A DNA stretch of 64,000 nt from Massilia sp. KIM. Lineage in GTDB: Bacteria > Pseudomonadota > Gammaproteobacteria > Burkholderiales > Burkholderiaceae_D. The notes beneath the pieces are model-generated. The model was not told the origin of the DNA, did not search any database, and saw nothing but the letters and a program-made list of their open reading frames with translations. Location of the stretch: the NCBI RefSeq assembly GCF_002007115.1, contig NZ_MVAD01000001.1, positions 2,914,001-2,978,000 of the forward strand, given 5' to 3'. Shown in pieces: positions 49,039 to 57,568 of the stretch. Both the position numbers and the translations under genes were made by a program. The stretch's first letter is position 1, and each line of letters starts with the position of its first letter.

Positions 49039-51723
49039 TCAGGCCTCGGCGCAGCGCGCTTCGTCGAGCAGCTTGCGGATCTCCGGCACGCAGGAGCCGC
49101 AGTTACCGCCGGCGCGCACGCAGGCCGTCACCTCGGCCGCGGTCTTGAGGTCCTTGCCGCGCACCGCCAGCATGATGGTGTTGCGGCCCACGCCGAAGCA
49201 GGAGCACACGGTCGGCCCAGGGTCGGGTCCCTGCTGCGGCGCGCGCGCCGCCAACAGGGTCGCGCGTTCGGCCGGCCCCAGGCGCTCCTGCAGGAAAAGC
49301 TCGCCCAGCCAGGCGCGCGAAGGCAGGTCGGGCCGGCGCGCCACGAACAGGCAGGCCTGCAGCCGTCCGTCGACCACCAGCGCCGCGCGCAGCATGCCCT
49401 CCGCCTTGTCCTCGTACTCGATCCAGTCGGCCTCCTCGTCCGCCCCCAGCAAGGCGCGCGCCCAGCCCGGCGACACCGGCTCGCGCCCGCCCAGCTCGTA
49501 GCGCACGAAGCCGCTGCCGCGCACCCGGGTCCAGTTGGCCACCCGCCCCAGGTCGAGCTCCGCGCGGCTGAGGATGAAGCCATGCCAGGCCACGCCGAAG
49601 GGCTCGACGCGCACCGGCGTGTGCTTGAATTCCGGCTCGCCCGACACCGGATCGACCTCGGGATTGACCAGCGCCCCGACGCGCGCGTCGGACGCGGTCT
49701 GGCCGTTCCAGTGGATGGGCACGAACACCGCGCCGCGCGCGATCCCGCCGCCGTGCGCCACGCGCGCTACCATCGCGCCCCAGGGGCTGCTCACGCGCGC
49801 CAGCTCGCCTTCGCGCACCCCGGCCAGCAGGGCGTCGTGCGGATGCAGGTCGACGAAGGGCTCGGGCGCGTGGCCGGCCAGCCGCGCCGACTTGCCGGTG
49901 CGCGTCATGGTGTGCCACTGGTCGCGCAGGCGGCCGGTGTTCAGCGCCAGCGGGTACTCGCCGCCCGGCTTGTGGGCCGGCAGGCGCGGCCGGGTCGGCA
50001 CGAAGCGCGCGCGTCCGCCCGGATGCGAAAAACCGCCCTCGGCGAACAGGCGCGCCGTTCCCTCGCCGCGGCTGCGCAGCGGCCACTGCACCGGCTCGAG
50101 CGCGTCGTAGTCGGCGCGCGTGAGTCCCACCAGCGGATCGAGCCGGAAGGCGCGCGGAAAGTCCCCGGGCGCGTTGCGCCACACCGACAGGCGCGCATGC
50201 TCGTCGAAGATCTCGTGCGCGCTTGCGTAATCGAAGCCGGCATGGCCCATGCGCTGCGCGACGCCGCACAGGGCCTGCCAGTCGGCGCGCGCCTCGCCCG
50301 GCGCCGGCAGGAAGGCGCGCTGGCGCGAGATGCAGCGCTCGGAATTGGTCACGGTGCCGTCCTTCTCGCCCCAGGCCAGGGCCGGCAGCAGCACGTCGGC
50401 GTAAGGCGCGCAGTCGGTATCGGCCACCACGTCCGAGACCACCACCAGTTCGCAGGCGGCCAGGGCGCGCCGCACCTGGTCGGCGTCGGGCAGGCTGACC
50501 ACCGGATTGGTGGCCATGATCCACACCGCCTTGATCCTGCCCGCTTCCGCCGCGCGGAACAGGTCGACCGCCTTCAGGCCCTGCTGGTGCGCGATGCGCG
50601 GCGCCTTCCAGAACTCGCGCACCGCCTCGCGGTGGCCCGGGTTGTCGAGGTCGAGGTGGGCGGCCAGCATGTTCGCGAGGCCGCCGACCTCGCGCCCGCC
50701 CATGGCGTTGGGCTGGCCGGTGAGCGAGAACGGCCCCATGCCTGGTTTACCGATGCGGCCGGTGAGCAGGTGGCAGTTGATGATGCTGTTGACCTTGTCC
50801 GTGCCGCTGGTGGACTGGTTGACGCCCATCGAGAACGCGGTGACGGTCTTGTCGGTGGCGGCGAACAGGGCGTAGAACTCGCGCAGCAGGTCGGGGTCGA
50901 GGCCGCAGGCGCGCGCCACCTGGTCCGGGTCAAGGCAGGCTTCTTCCGCCACCGCCAGGGCCGCGTCCAGGCCCTCGGTATGGCGCGCCACCCAGGCGGC
51001 GTCACGCACGCCGTTGCGCGCCAGGTAGGCCAGCAGGCCGTTGAACAGCCAGACGTCGGTGCCGGGCTTGAGCGGCAGGTGCAGGTCGGCCAGCTCGCAG
51101 GTGGCGGTGCGGCGCGGATCGACCACCACGATGCGCAGGCTCGGACGCGCCTCCTTCGCTTTCGCGATGCGCTGGAACAGGGTCGGGTGGCACCAGGCGG
51201 CGTTGGAGCCGACCAGCACGATCAGCTCGGCCTCCTCGAAGTCCTCGTAGCAGCCCGGCACCACGTCTTCGCCGAAGGCGCGCTTGTGCCCGGCCACCGC
51301 CGAGGACATGCACAGGCGCGAATTGGTGTCGATGTTGGCGCTGCCGATGTAGCCCTTCATGAACTTGTTGGCGACGTAGTAGTCCTCGGTCAGGATCTGT
51401 CCCGAGACGTAGAGCGCCACCGCGTCCGGCCCGTGCTCGGCGATAACGGCGGCGAATTTGCCGGCCACCCTGTCGAGGGCCTCGTCCCAGCCGGCGCGGC
51501 GCAGCTTGCCGTCCTCGCGCAGCAGCGGGTGCAGCAGGCGGCCGTCGAGGTCGAGCGTGTCGCCCAGGGCCGAGCCCTTGACGCACAGGCGCCCGCGGCT
51601 GGCCGGGTGCAGCACGTCGCCCTCGATCAGGGCGCCCGCGCCGGCGGCGGGCGTGGCCTTGACGCCGCAGCCGACGCCGCAATACGGGCAGGTGGTGCGG
51701 ACCGCTCCTTGATGCAGTTCCAT
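49039..51723 (-). CDS. nasA: Assimilatory nitrate reductase, catalytic subunit
   Basis: 894 residues. It reduces nitrate to nitrite in the cytoplasm using molybdenum bis-MGD. The N-terminal [4Fe-4S] motif is CPYCGVGCGV with a fourth Cys in GRLCVKGS. Molybdopterin domains follow (NSRLCMSSAVAGHKRAFGED; MGVNQSTSGTDKVNSI). A C-terminal BFD-like [2Fe-2S] domain has CSCFGVG and CGSCVPEI. No Tat signal. It is the last gene of the nitrate operon; the FAD reductase just upstream (10 bp gap) is the probable electron donor. Confidence 0.95.
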   Translation of the reverse strand: MELHQGAVRTTCPYCGVGCGVKATPAAGAGALIEGDVLHPASRGRLCVKGSALGDTLDLDGRLLHPLLREDGKLRRAGWDEALDRVAGKFAAVIAEHGPDAVALYVSGQILTEDYYVANKFMKGYIGSANIDTNSRLCMSSAVAGHKRAFGEDVVPGCYEDFEEAELIVLVGSNAAWCHPTLFQRIAKAKEARPSLRIVVVDPRRTATCELADLHLPLKPGTDVWLFNGLLAYLARNGVRDAAWVARHTEGLDAALAVAEEACLDPDQVARACGLDPDLLREFYALFAATDKTVTAFSMGVNQSTSGTDKVNSIINCHLLTGRIGKPGMGPFSLTGQPNAMGGREVGGLANMLAAHLDLDNPGHREAVREFWKAPRIAHQQGLKAVDLFRAAEAGRIKAVWIMATNPVVSLPDADQVRRALAACELVVVSDVVADTDCAPYADVLLPALAWGEKDGTVTNSERCISRQRAFLPAPGEARADWQALCGVAQRMGHAGFDYASAHEIFDEHARLSVWRNAPGDFPRAFRLDPLVGLTRADYDALEPVQWPLRSRGEGTARLFAEGGFSHPGGRARFVPTRPRLPAHKPGGEYPLALNTGRLRDQWHTMTRTGKSARLAGHAPEPFVDLHPHDALLAGVREGELARVSSPWGAMVARVAHGGGIARGAVFVPIHWNGQTASDARVGALVNPEVDPVSGEPEFKHTPVRVEPFGVAWHGFILSRAELDLGRVANWTRVRGSGFVRYELGGREPVSPGWARALLGADEEADWIEYEDKAEGMLRAALVVDGRLQACLFVARRPDLPSRAWLGELFLQERLGPAERATLLAARAPQQGPDPGPTVCSCFGVGRNTIMLAVRGKDLKTAAEVTACVRAGGNCGSCVPEIRKLLDEARCAEA

Positions 51724-51733
51724 ACTTGCTCCT

Positions 51734-52963
51734 TCAGGCGGCTTGCGCCTCGCACAGCGCGGGACCGAACAGCAGGCGGTCGCGGAAACCCGAGACGTCG
51801 GCGCGCCGCTGGATCAGGTCAAAATACCACGGACCGTCCGAGACGTCACCGTACAACACCGCGCCGGTGACGCGGTTGCCAGCAAGCACCAGGCGCTTGT
51901 AGACGCCGGCGCGGCGGTCGCGCAGCACCAGGTCTTCGCTGCCCTCCCCGCCCACGATGTCGCCGGCCGAGTACAGGTCGATGCCGGTGACCTTGAGCTT
52001 GGTGGCGGTGGCCTGCTGCACGTAGCGGCGGTGGCCGAAGCCGGCCAGGTGGGCGGCGCAGACCCGCGCCTGGTCCCAGATCGGGGCCACCAGGCCGAAG
52101 GTGTGCTTGCGGTGCTGGACGCATTCGCCCACCGCGTAGATGCGCGGGTCGTAGGTCTGCAGGGTGTCGTCCACCACGATGGCGCGCTCGACGTGCAGGC
52201 CGGCCGCGCGCGCCAGGCCGACATTGGGACGCACGCCGGCCGCCATCACCACCAGGTCGGCGGCGCACTCGCTGCCGTCCGTGAAGCGCACGCCTTCCAC
52301 GCGCTCCTCGCCGAGGATGGCCTCAGTCTGGCTCGACAGCAGGATGCGCAGGCCGCGCCCCTCCAGTTCGGCGCGCAGCAGCAGGGCGGCATCCGGGTCG
52401 AGCTGCTGGTTGAGCAGGCTGTCGGTCAGGTGCACCACGGTCACGTCCATGCCGCGGCGCTTGAGGCCATTGGCGGCCTCCAGGCCCAGCAGGCCGCCGC
52501 CGATCACCACCGCGCGCCCGCCCGCGCGCGCGGCGGCCAGCATGGCCTCGACGTCGTCCAGGTCGCGGAAACCCACCACGCCGAGCAGCTGCGCGCCCGG
52601 CACCGGCACGATGAAGGGGCTGGAGCCGGTCGCCAGCAGCAGGCGGTCGTAGGCGACTTCGAGCCCGCTTTCGGCGCGCACCACGCGGCGCCAGCGGTCG
52701 ATCGCCACCACCGGGTCGCCCGCATGCAGCACGATGCCCTGCTGCGCGTACCACTCGCGGGTGTGCAGGACGATGTCCTCGAAGGCCTTCTCGCCCGCCA
52801 GCACCGGCGAGAGCATGATGCGGTTGTAGTTCACGCGCGGCTCGGCGCCGAACACGGTGATGTCGTACTGGCCGGGGGCCAGGGCCAGCAGCTCGTCGAC
52901 GGTGCGCATGCCGGCCATGCCGTTGCCCACCACCACCAGCGAGGGTTTCAGGCGGCGATCCAT
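51734..52963 (-). CDS. FAD/NAD(P)-dependent reductase, NirB N-terminal/NasC-like
   Basis: 409 residues. FAD motif VVVGNGMAGMRTVDELL at the N-terminus, NAD motif VVIGGGLLGLEAANGL near 150-165, and AVGECVQHRKHTFGLVAPIW. It aligns with the first half of NirB but lacks the siroheme and cluster domains. It resembles NasC of Klebsiella, which passes electrons from NADH to the nitrate reductase. The start at 52963 overlaps nirD by 16 bp. Confidence 0.88.
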   Translation of the reverse strand: MDRRLKPSLVVVGNGMAGMRTVDELLALAPGQYDITVFGAEPRVNYNRIMLSPVLAGEKAFEDIVLHTREWYAQQGIVLHAGDPVVAIDRWRRVVRAESGLEVAYDRLLLATGSSPFIVPVPGAQLLGVVGFRDLDDVEAMLAAARAGGRAVVIGGGLLGLEAANGLKRRGMDVTVVHLTDSLLNQQLDPDAALLLRAELEGRGLRILLSSQTEAILGEERVEGVRFTDGSECAADLVVMAAGVRPNVGLARAAGLHVERAIVVDDTLQTYDPRIYAVGECVQHRKHTFGLVAPIWDQARVCAAHLAGFGHRRYVQQATATKLKVTGIDLYSAGDIVGGEGSEDLVLRDRRAGVYKRLVLAGNRVTGAVLYGDVSDGPWYFDLIQRRADVSGFRDRLLFGPALCEAQAA

Positions 52964-53295
52964 ACCTTGCCTCCCTCGAGGCGGGCCGGGTAGCTGGCCA
53001 CCGAGCGCTCCGGCGCCTCCAGGCACTCGCCGCTCTGCAGGTCGAAGTGCTGCTTGTAGATGGGGGAGGCGACCACGATGCGCTCGCCCAGGCTGCCGAC
53101 GATGCCGCGCGAGAGCACGGCGGCGCTGGAATGCGGATCGAAGTTGTCGATGGCGAACACGCGCGGCGCGTCCTCGCCGACGCGGAACACGGCCACCTGG
53201 CGGCCGTTCAGCAGTGCCGCCACGCCGGTGTCGGGCACGATCTCGTCGATATGGCAGACGGCGGTCCAGTTGTCGAGTTGCAGGTCACGGTGCAT
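52948..53295 (-). CDS. nirD: Nitrite reductase small subunit
   Basis: 115 residues, Rieske-like fold (WTAVCHIDEIVPDTGVAALL ... FAIDNFDPHSSAAVLSRGIVG ... ASPIYKQHFDLQSGECLE) without the Cys/His iron ligands, as usual for NirD. It supports NirB in ammonium formation from nitrite. It follows nirB by 35 bp. Confidence 0.95.
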   Translation of the reverse strand: MHRDLQLDNWTAVCHIDEIVPDTGVAALLNGRQVAVFRVGEDAPRVFAIDNFDPHSSAAVLSRGIVGSLGERIVVASPIYKQHFDLQSGECLEAPERSVASYPARLEGGKVWIAA

Positions 53296-53330
53296 GCTGT
53301 TCTCCTTGATGACGATGAGCGCTGCGCCAG

Positions 53331-55856
53331 TCAGGCCGCGCTGGCGATCGGAATGGTGCGGCGGCGTTCTTCCGGCGCGGCCGGACGGATCTGGCCGCGC
53401 TCGGGCACGAAGACCACGTTGTCGTCGCCGGCCTCGCTGTTGACGAAGTGGCGGAAGCGGCGCCGCACGTTCGGGTCGGTGACGGCTTCCTTCCATTCGC
53501 AGGCATAGGTGTCGACCACGTGCTGCATCTGGGCTTCCAGCTCGGCGGCGATGCCGAGCTTGTCCTCGACCACCACCTGCTTCAGGTAGTCCAGGCCGCC
53601 CTCCAGGTTCTCGCGCCATACGCTGGTGCGCTGCAGGCGCTCGGCGGTGCGCACGTAGAACATCAGGAAGCGGTCGATGTAGCGCACCACGGTGGCGTCG
53701 TCCAGGTCGGAAGCGATCAGCTCCGCGTGGCGCGGCTTCATGCCGCCGTTGCCGCACACGTAGAGGTTCCAGCCCTTCTCGGTGGCGATCAGGCCCACGT
53801 CCTTGCCCTGGGCCTCGGCGCACTCGCGGGTGCAGCCGGACACACCGAACTTGATCTTGTGCGGGGCGCGCAGGCCCTTGTAGCGGTTTTCCAGGGCGAT
53901 GGCGAAGCCGACGCTGTCGCCCACGCCGTAGCGGCACCAGGTCGAACCCACGCAGGACTTCACCGTGCGCAGCGACTTGCCATAGGCGTGGCCGGATTCG
54001 AAGCCGGCCGCGATCAGCTCTTCCCAGATCAGCGGCAGCTGCTCGACGCGCGCGCCGAACAGGTCGACCCGCTGGCCGCCGGTGATCTTGGTGTACAGGC
54101 CGTACTTCTTGGCCACCTGCCCCACCGCGATCAGGCCGTCGGCGGTGACCTCGCCGCCCGGCATGCGCGGCACCACCGAATAGGTGCCGTCCTTCTGGAT
54201 GTTGCCGAGGAAGTAGTCGTTCGAGTCCTGCAGGCTGGCGTGCCTGGGCTTGAGCACGAAGTCGTTCCAGACCGAGGCCAGGATGTTGGCCACGGTCGGC
54301 TTGCAGACGTCGCAGCCCAGGCCGTGGCCGTGGCGCTCCAGCAGTTCGGGGAAGCTCTTGATGCCTTCCACCCGCACCAGGTGGTAGAGCTCCTGGCGCG
54401 AATAGGCGAAGTGCTCGCACAGGTGGTTGTTGACCGCCACGCCCAGCTTCTTGAGCTCCGCGTTCATCACCTGGGTCATCAGGGGCACGCAGCCGCCGCA
54501 GGAGGTGCCGCCCTTGGTGCAGCTCTTCAGGGCGCCGATGGTGGTGGCGCCGGCGGCTACCGCCTCGCACAGCGCGCCCTTGCTGACGTCGTTGCAGGAG
54601 CAGACCTGGGCGCTGGCCGGCAGCTTGTCCACGCCGATGGCCGGGCGGGCGCCGCCACCGTCTGGCAGGATCAGGAATTCGGGCGCTTCCGGCAGTTCGA
54701 TCCGGTTGAGCATGGTCTGCAGCAGTTCGCCGTAGGGCGAGGCGTCGCCCACCAGCACCGCGCCCAGCAGGTACTTGCCGCAGTCGGATACCACGATCTT
54801 GCGGTAGACCTGCTTGCGCTCGTCCAGGAACTGATAGCTGCGGCAGCCCGGTGTGGCCGCATGGGCGTCGCCGATGCTGGCCACGTCCACGCCCATCAGC
54901 TTGAGCTTGGTGCTCATGTCGGCGCCGGAGAAGTCCGCTTCGACGCCCAGCAGGTCGCGCGCGGCCACGCGCGCCATGTCGTAGCCCGGCGCGACCAGGC
55001 CGAACAGCTGGCCCTTCCACAGCGCGCATTCGCCGATGGCGTAGATGTGCGGGTCGGAAGTCAGGCAGCGGTTGTCGATCACCACGCCGCCGCGCGGGCC
55101 GATGGCCAGGCCGGCGGCGCGCGCCAGCTCGTCGCGCGGGCGGATGCCGGCCGAGAACACGATCATGTCGGTGTCCAGGTGGCTGCCGTCCGCGAACTGC
55201 ATGCGGTGGGTGCCCTCCTCGCCATCGACGATGGCCAGGGTGTTCTTCTGGGTGTGCACGCCCACGCCCAGCTCCTCGATCTTGGCGCGCAGCAGGCGCG
55301 CACCCGGATCGTCGACCTGCACCGCCATCAGGCGCGGCGCGAACTCGACCACGTGGGCGGCCAGGCCCATGTCGCGCAGGGCCTTGGCGCACTCCAGGCC
55401 CAGCAGGCCGCCGCCGACCACGACGCCGGTGCGCGAGCGCGCCCCGCACTCCTGCATCTTCTCCAGGTCTTCGATGGTGCGGTAGACGAAGCAATCCTTG
55501 CGCTCCGCGCCCGGCACCGGCGGCACGAAGGGAAAGGAACCCGTGGCCAGCACCAGCTTGTCGTAGTGGACCTCTTCGCCGCCGGCGAGGCTGACGCTGC
55601 GCGCCGCCGGGTCGATGGCCACCACCTTCGCGTTCAGGCGCAGGTCGAGGTCGTCCCGCTCGAAGAAGCCCGGCGCGACCAGCGACAGCTCGTCCGCGCT
55701 CTTGCCGGAAAAGTATTCCGACAGGTGGACCCGGTCGTAGGCCGGGCGCGGTTCCTCGCCCAGCACGGTGACGCGCAGGCCGGGGCGGCCTTCCTGGGCC
55801 AGGGTTTCGACGAACTTGTGGCCCACCATGCCGTGGCCGATGACGACGATATGCAT
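53331..55856 (-). CDS. nirB: Nitrite reductase (NADH) large subunit
   Basis: 841 residues. It reduces nitrite to ammonium in the cytosol. The order is an FAD/NAD reductase half (VVIGHGMVGHKFVE; VVVGGGLLGLECAKAL), then a BFD-like [2Fe-2S] domain (CSCNDV ... CTKGGTSCGGC). A ferredoxin-like half-domain and a siroheme/[4Fe-4S] domain follow, with TWCRYG and SGCTRECAEAQGKD. The start ATG at 55856 gives MHIVVIGHGMVG. It lies 14 bp after the transporter gene. Confidence 0.97.
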   Translation of the reverse strand: MHIVVIGHGMVGHKFVETLAQEGRPGLRVTVLGEEPRPAYDRVHLSEYFSGKSADELSLVAPGFFERDDLDLRLNAKVVAIDPAARSVSLAGGEEVHYDKLVLATGSFPFVPPVPGAERKDCFVYRTIEDLEKMQECGARSRTGVVVGGGLLGLECAKALRDMGLAAHVVEFAPRLMAVQVDDPGARLLRAKIEELGVGVHTQKNTLAIVDGEEGTHRMQFADGSHLDTDMIVFSAGIRPRDELARAAGLAIGPRGGVVIDNRCLTSDPHIYAIGECALWKGQLFGLVAPGYDMARVAARDLLGVEADFSGADMSTKLKLMGVDVASIGDAHAATPGCRSYQFLDERKQVYRKIVVSDCGKYLLGAVLVGDASPYGELLQTMLNRIELPEAPEFLILPDGGGARPAIGVDKLPASAQVCSCNDVSKGALCEAVAAGATTIGALKSCTKGGTSCGGCVPLMTQVMNAELKKLGVAVNNHLCEHFAYSRQELYHLVRVEGIKSFPELLERHGHGLGCDVCKPTVANILASVWNDFVLKPRHASLQDSNDYFLGNIQKDGTYSVVPRMPGGEVTADGLIAVGQVAKKYGLYTKITGGQRVDLFGARVEQLPLIWEELIAAGFESGHAYGKSLRTVKSCVGSTWCRYGVGDSVGFAIALENRYKGLRAPHKIKFGVSGCTRECAEAQGKDVGLIATEKGWNLYVCGNGGMKPRHAELIASDLDDATVVRYIDRFLMFYVRTAERLQRTSVWRENLEGGLDYLKQVVVEDKLGIAAELEAQMQHVVDTYACEWKEAVTDPNVRRRFRHFVNSEAGDDNVVFVPERGQIRPAAPEERRRTIPIASAA

Positions 55857-55870
55857 GCTGCTGCTCCTTC

Positions 55871-57169
55871 CTAGGCTGCGGAGACGGCCGGCGCGCTGTC
55901 GGCGGCGGTCATGGTGAAGCGCGCGGCGATCGCGCAGATGCTGGAGGCCAGCACCAGCGCGCTCAGGATCATGAGGGTCTGGCGCACGTCGCCGGTGCCT
56001 TTCATCAGGAAGCCGGCCGCCACCGCGCCGACGTTGCCGCCGGCGCCGACGATGCCGGCCACGCCGCCCAGGGCCTTGGGCGCCACGAAGGGCACCAGAG
56101 CGTAGGTGGCGCCGCAGGCCATGTGGGTGAACAGGCCGAAGATCAGCATCGCGATCACGGCGTAGCTGACGGCGTCGGCGTTGGCGAACCACAGCAGGCC
56201 CAGGCCTTCGCCGATCATCAGCACGAACAGCACGGTGACGCGGCTGTTCAGGGTGCCGGCGTTGGCGGCGCGGTCCGAGACCCAGCCGCCGAGGGCGCGG
56301 GCGAACAGGGCCAGCAGGCCGAAACTGCCGGCCGCCAGGCCCGCTGCGCCCAGCGACAGGCCGAAGTGTTCGACGTAGTAGACGGCGGCGATGTTGTGGA
56401 TGAAGATCTCGATGCCGAAGCAGGCGCCGTAGGTGACGAACAACAGCCAGGCGCGGTAGTTACGGCAGCCGGCCACGAAGCTCGCCCAGCCTCCCTTGCC
56501 CGAGCCTTCCGGCATCATGCCGACCTTGCGCAGGTCTTCGTAGTTACCGGCCGGGCAGTCCTGGGTGTAGCGCCAGTAGAAGAAGGCCATGATGATCATC
56601 ATGATGCCGGGGACCACCAGGGCCACGCGCCAGCTCATGGACTGGCTCACGCCCAGCATGACGACGGCGGTGAGCAGCAGCGGCATCACCGCCTGCGCCG
56701 CGCCGCCGCCGGCATTGCCCCAGCCGGCCGCCGCCGCGTTGGCGGTGCCGACCACTTTGGAGGAGAACATCACCGAGGTGTGGTACTGGGTGATCACGAA
56801 GCTCGCGCCGACCGCGCCGATCCCGAGGCGGAACAGCAGGAAGCTTTCGTAGCTCTGCGCCATGGCCACGCCCAGCACGGGGATGGAGCCGAGCAGCAGC
56901 AGGCCGGTGTAGGTCTTGCGCGGGCCGAAGCGGTCGCACAGCGGGCCGACCAGCAGGCGCACGAAGATGGTGATGGCGACCGCCGCGATGTTGATGTTGG
57001 CGATCTGCTGCATCGACAGGCCGAATTCGCCTTTGATCACCGGCATCAGCGGTGCGCAGGCGAACCAGGCGAAGAAGCAGATGAAGAAGGCAACCCAGGT
57101 GAGGTGAAAGGCGCGCATCGGCGCGCCGGTGAACGAGAAGAGCTTGATGCTGTCCGCTTTGCTGGCCAT
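55871..57169 (-). CDS. Nitrate/nitrite transporter, NNP (NarK/NasA-type) family
   Basis: 432 residues, major facilitator with about 12 membrane helices. The nitrate signature is split over GWGNAGGGAAQAVMPL (helix 5) and GIVGAGGNVGAVAAGFL (helix 11). The N-terminal MRAFHLTWVAFFICFFAWFA helix starts the barrel. It brings nitrate into the cell for the downstream reductases. AAGGAAG is 5 bp before the ATG at 57169. It is the first gene of the operon, directly behind the ANTAR-type leader. Confidence 0.95.
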   Translation of the reverse strand: MASKADSIKLFSFTGAPMRAFHLTWVAFFICFFAWFACAPLMPVIKGEFGLSMQQIANINIAAVAITIFVRLLVGPLCDRFGPRKTYTGLLLLGSIPVLGVAMAQSYESFLLFRLGIGAVGASFVITQYHTSVMFSSKVVGTANAAAAGWGNAGGGAAQAVMPLLLTAVVMLGVSQSMSWRVALVVPGIMMIIMAFFYWRYTQDCPAGNYEDLRKVGMMPEGSGKGGWASFVAGCRNYRAWLLFVTYGACFGIEIFIHNIAAVYYVEHFGLSLGAAGLAAGSFGLLALFARALGGWVSDRAANAGTLNSRVTVLFVLMIGEGLGLLWFANADAVSYAVIAMLIFGLFTHMACGATYALVPFVAPKALGGVAGIVGAGGNVGAVAAGFLMKGTGDVRQTLMILSALVLASSICAIAARFTMTAADSAPAVSAA

Positions 57170-57183
57170 GTTTCTTCCTTTGA

Positions 57184-57235
57184 AAACAAAAAGGCGTCCG
57201 CTGCCTTGCCGCACGGTGCGGGGGCTGCGGACGCC
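57184..57235 (-). terminator. Leader terminator of the nitrate operon
   Basis: On the minus strand GGCGTCCGC (57235-57227) pairs with GCGGACGCC (57201-57193), followed by TTTTTGTTTT, 15 bp before the first start codon. It is an intrinsic terminator located inside the leader, as expected for antitermination control. Confidence 0.9.
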
Positions 57236-57247
57236 GTTGTCCAGGTT

Positions 57248-57298
57248 GCCGGCCCCTCGTTAGGCCGGCGGAGATATTTCGGGGATCGCCTTTGATCC
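57248..57298 (-). ncRNA. ANTAR-target two-hairpin motif in the nitrate-operon leader
   Basis: First hairpin (57298-57283): stem GGATC/GATCC, loop AAAGGC. A 13-base linker follows. Second hairpin (57269-57248): stem GCCGGCC(T)/(G)GGCCGGC with loop AACGAG. Both loops are six bases with A at position 1 and G at position 4, the known requirement for ANTAR protein binding. The terminator at 57184-57235 follows 12 bases later. NasT, an ANTAR protein, is encoded at 58749-59402. Confidence 0.88.
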
Positions 57299-57310
57299 TG
57301 TACAGGGTAT

Positions 57311-57328
57311 GAGCAAGAGGCGTGCCAA
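57311..57328 (-). promoter_or_regulatory. Sigma-54 promoter of the nitrate operon
   Basis: Minus strand TTGGCACGCCTCTTGCTC matches the -24/-12 consensus TGGCACG-N4-TTGC essentially perfectly. The predicted start is near 57301, giving a leader of about 130 nt that just includes both ANTAR hairpins. Confidence 0.9.
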
Positions 57329-57389
57329 GCGGGCCACAGAGGGAAGCGGGACAGGCGCACTGGCTTGGGCGCTACATTGCAGTGCACCA

Positions 57390-57406
57390 TTCACCGAAAT
57401 GATGCA
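57390..57406 (-). promoter_or_regulatory. Probable NtrC site of the nitrate operon
   Basis: Minus strand TGCATCATTTCGGTGAA differs from the NtrC dyad TGCACCATTTTGGTGCA at three positions. Its centre is about 97 bp upstream of the predicted start. Additional TGCAC words flank it (57383 and 57404-57417). Confidence 0.65.
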
Positions 57407-57479
57407 CGCCTATGCACTTATGGTGGGCCAAAGCGCCAAGCCGACCGTTTGACTTCGATTTGCCCAGCCAGCTTCAAAG

Positions 57480-57568
57480 CCGTCATTCCCGCGCAGGCGG
57501 GAATCCAAGTTTGCATGCGTCACCACTACGCTAAGAACTTGGATTCCCGCCTTCGCGGGAATGACGGG
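57480..57568. repeat. Intergenic inverted-repeat (BIME/REP-like) element, copy 4
   Basis: Arms at 57480-57512 and 57537-57568 face each other, each with the TTCCCGC...GCGGGAA hairpin. The right arm is translated as the C-terminus of NasS, and the nasS stop codon (57531-57533) lies between the arms. Confidence 0.9.
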
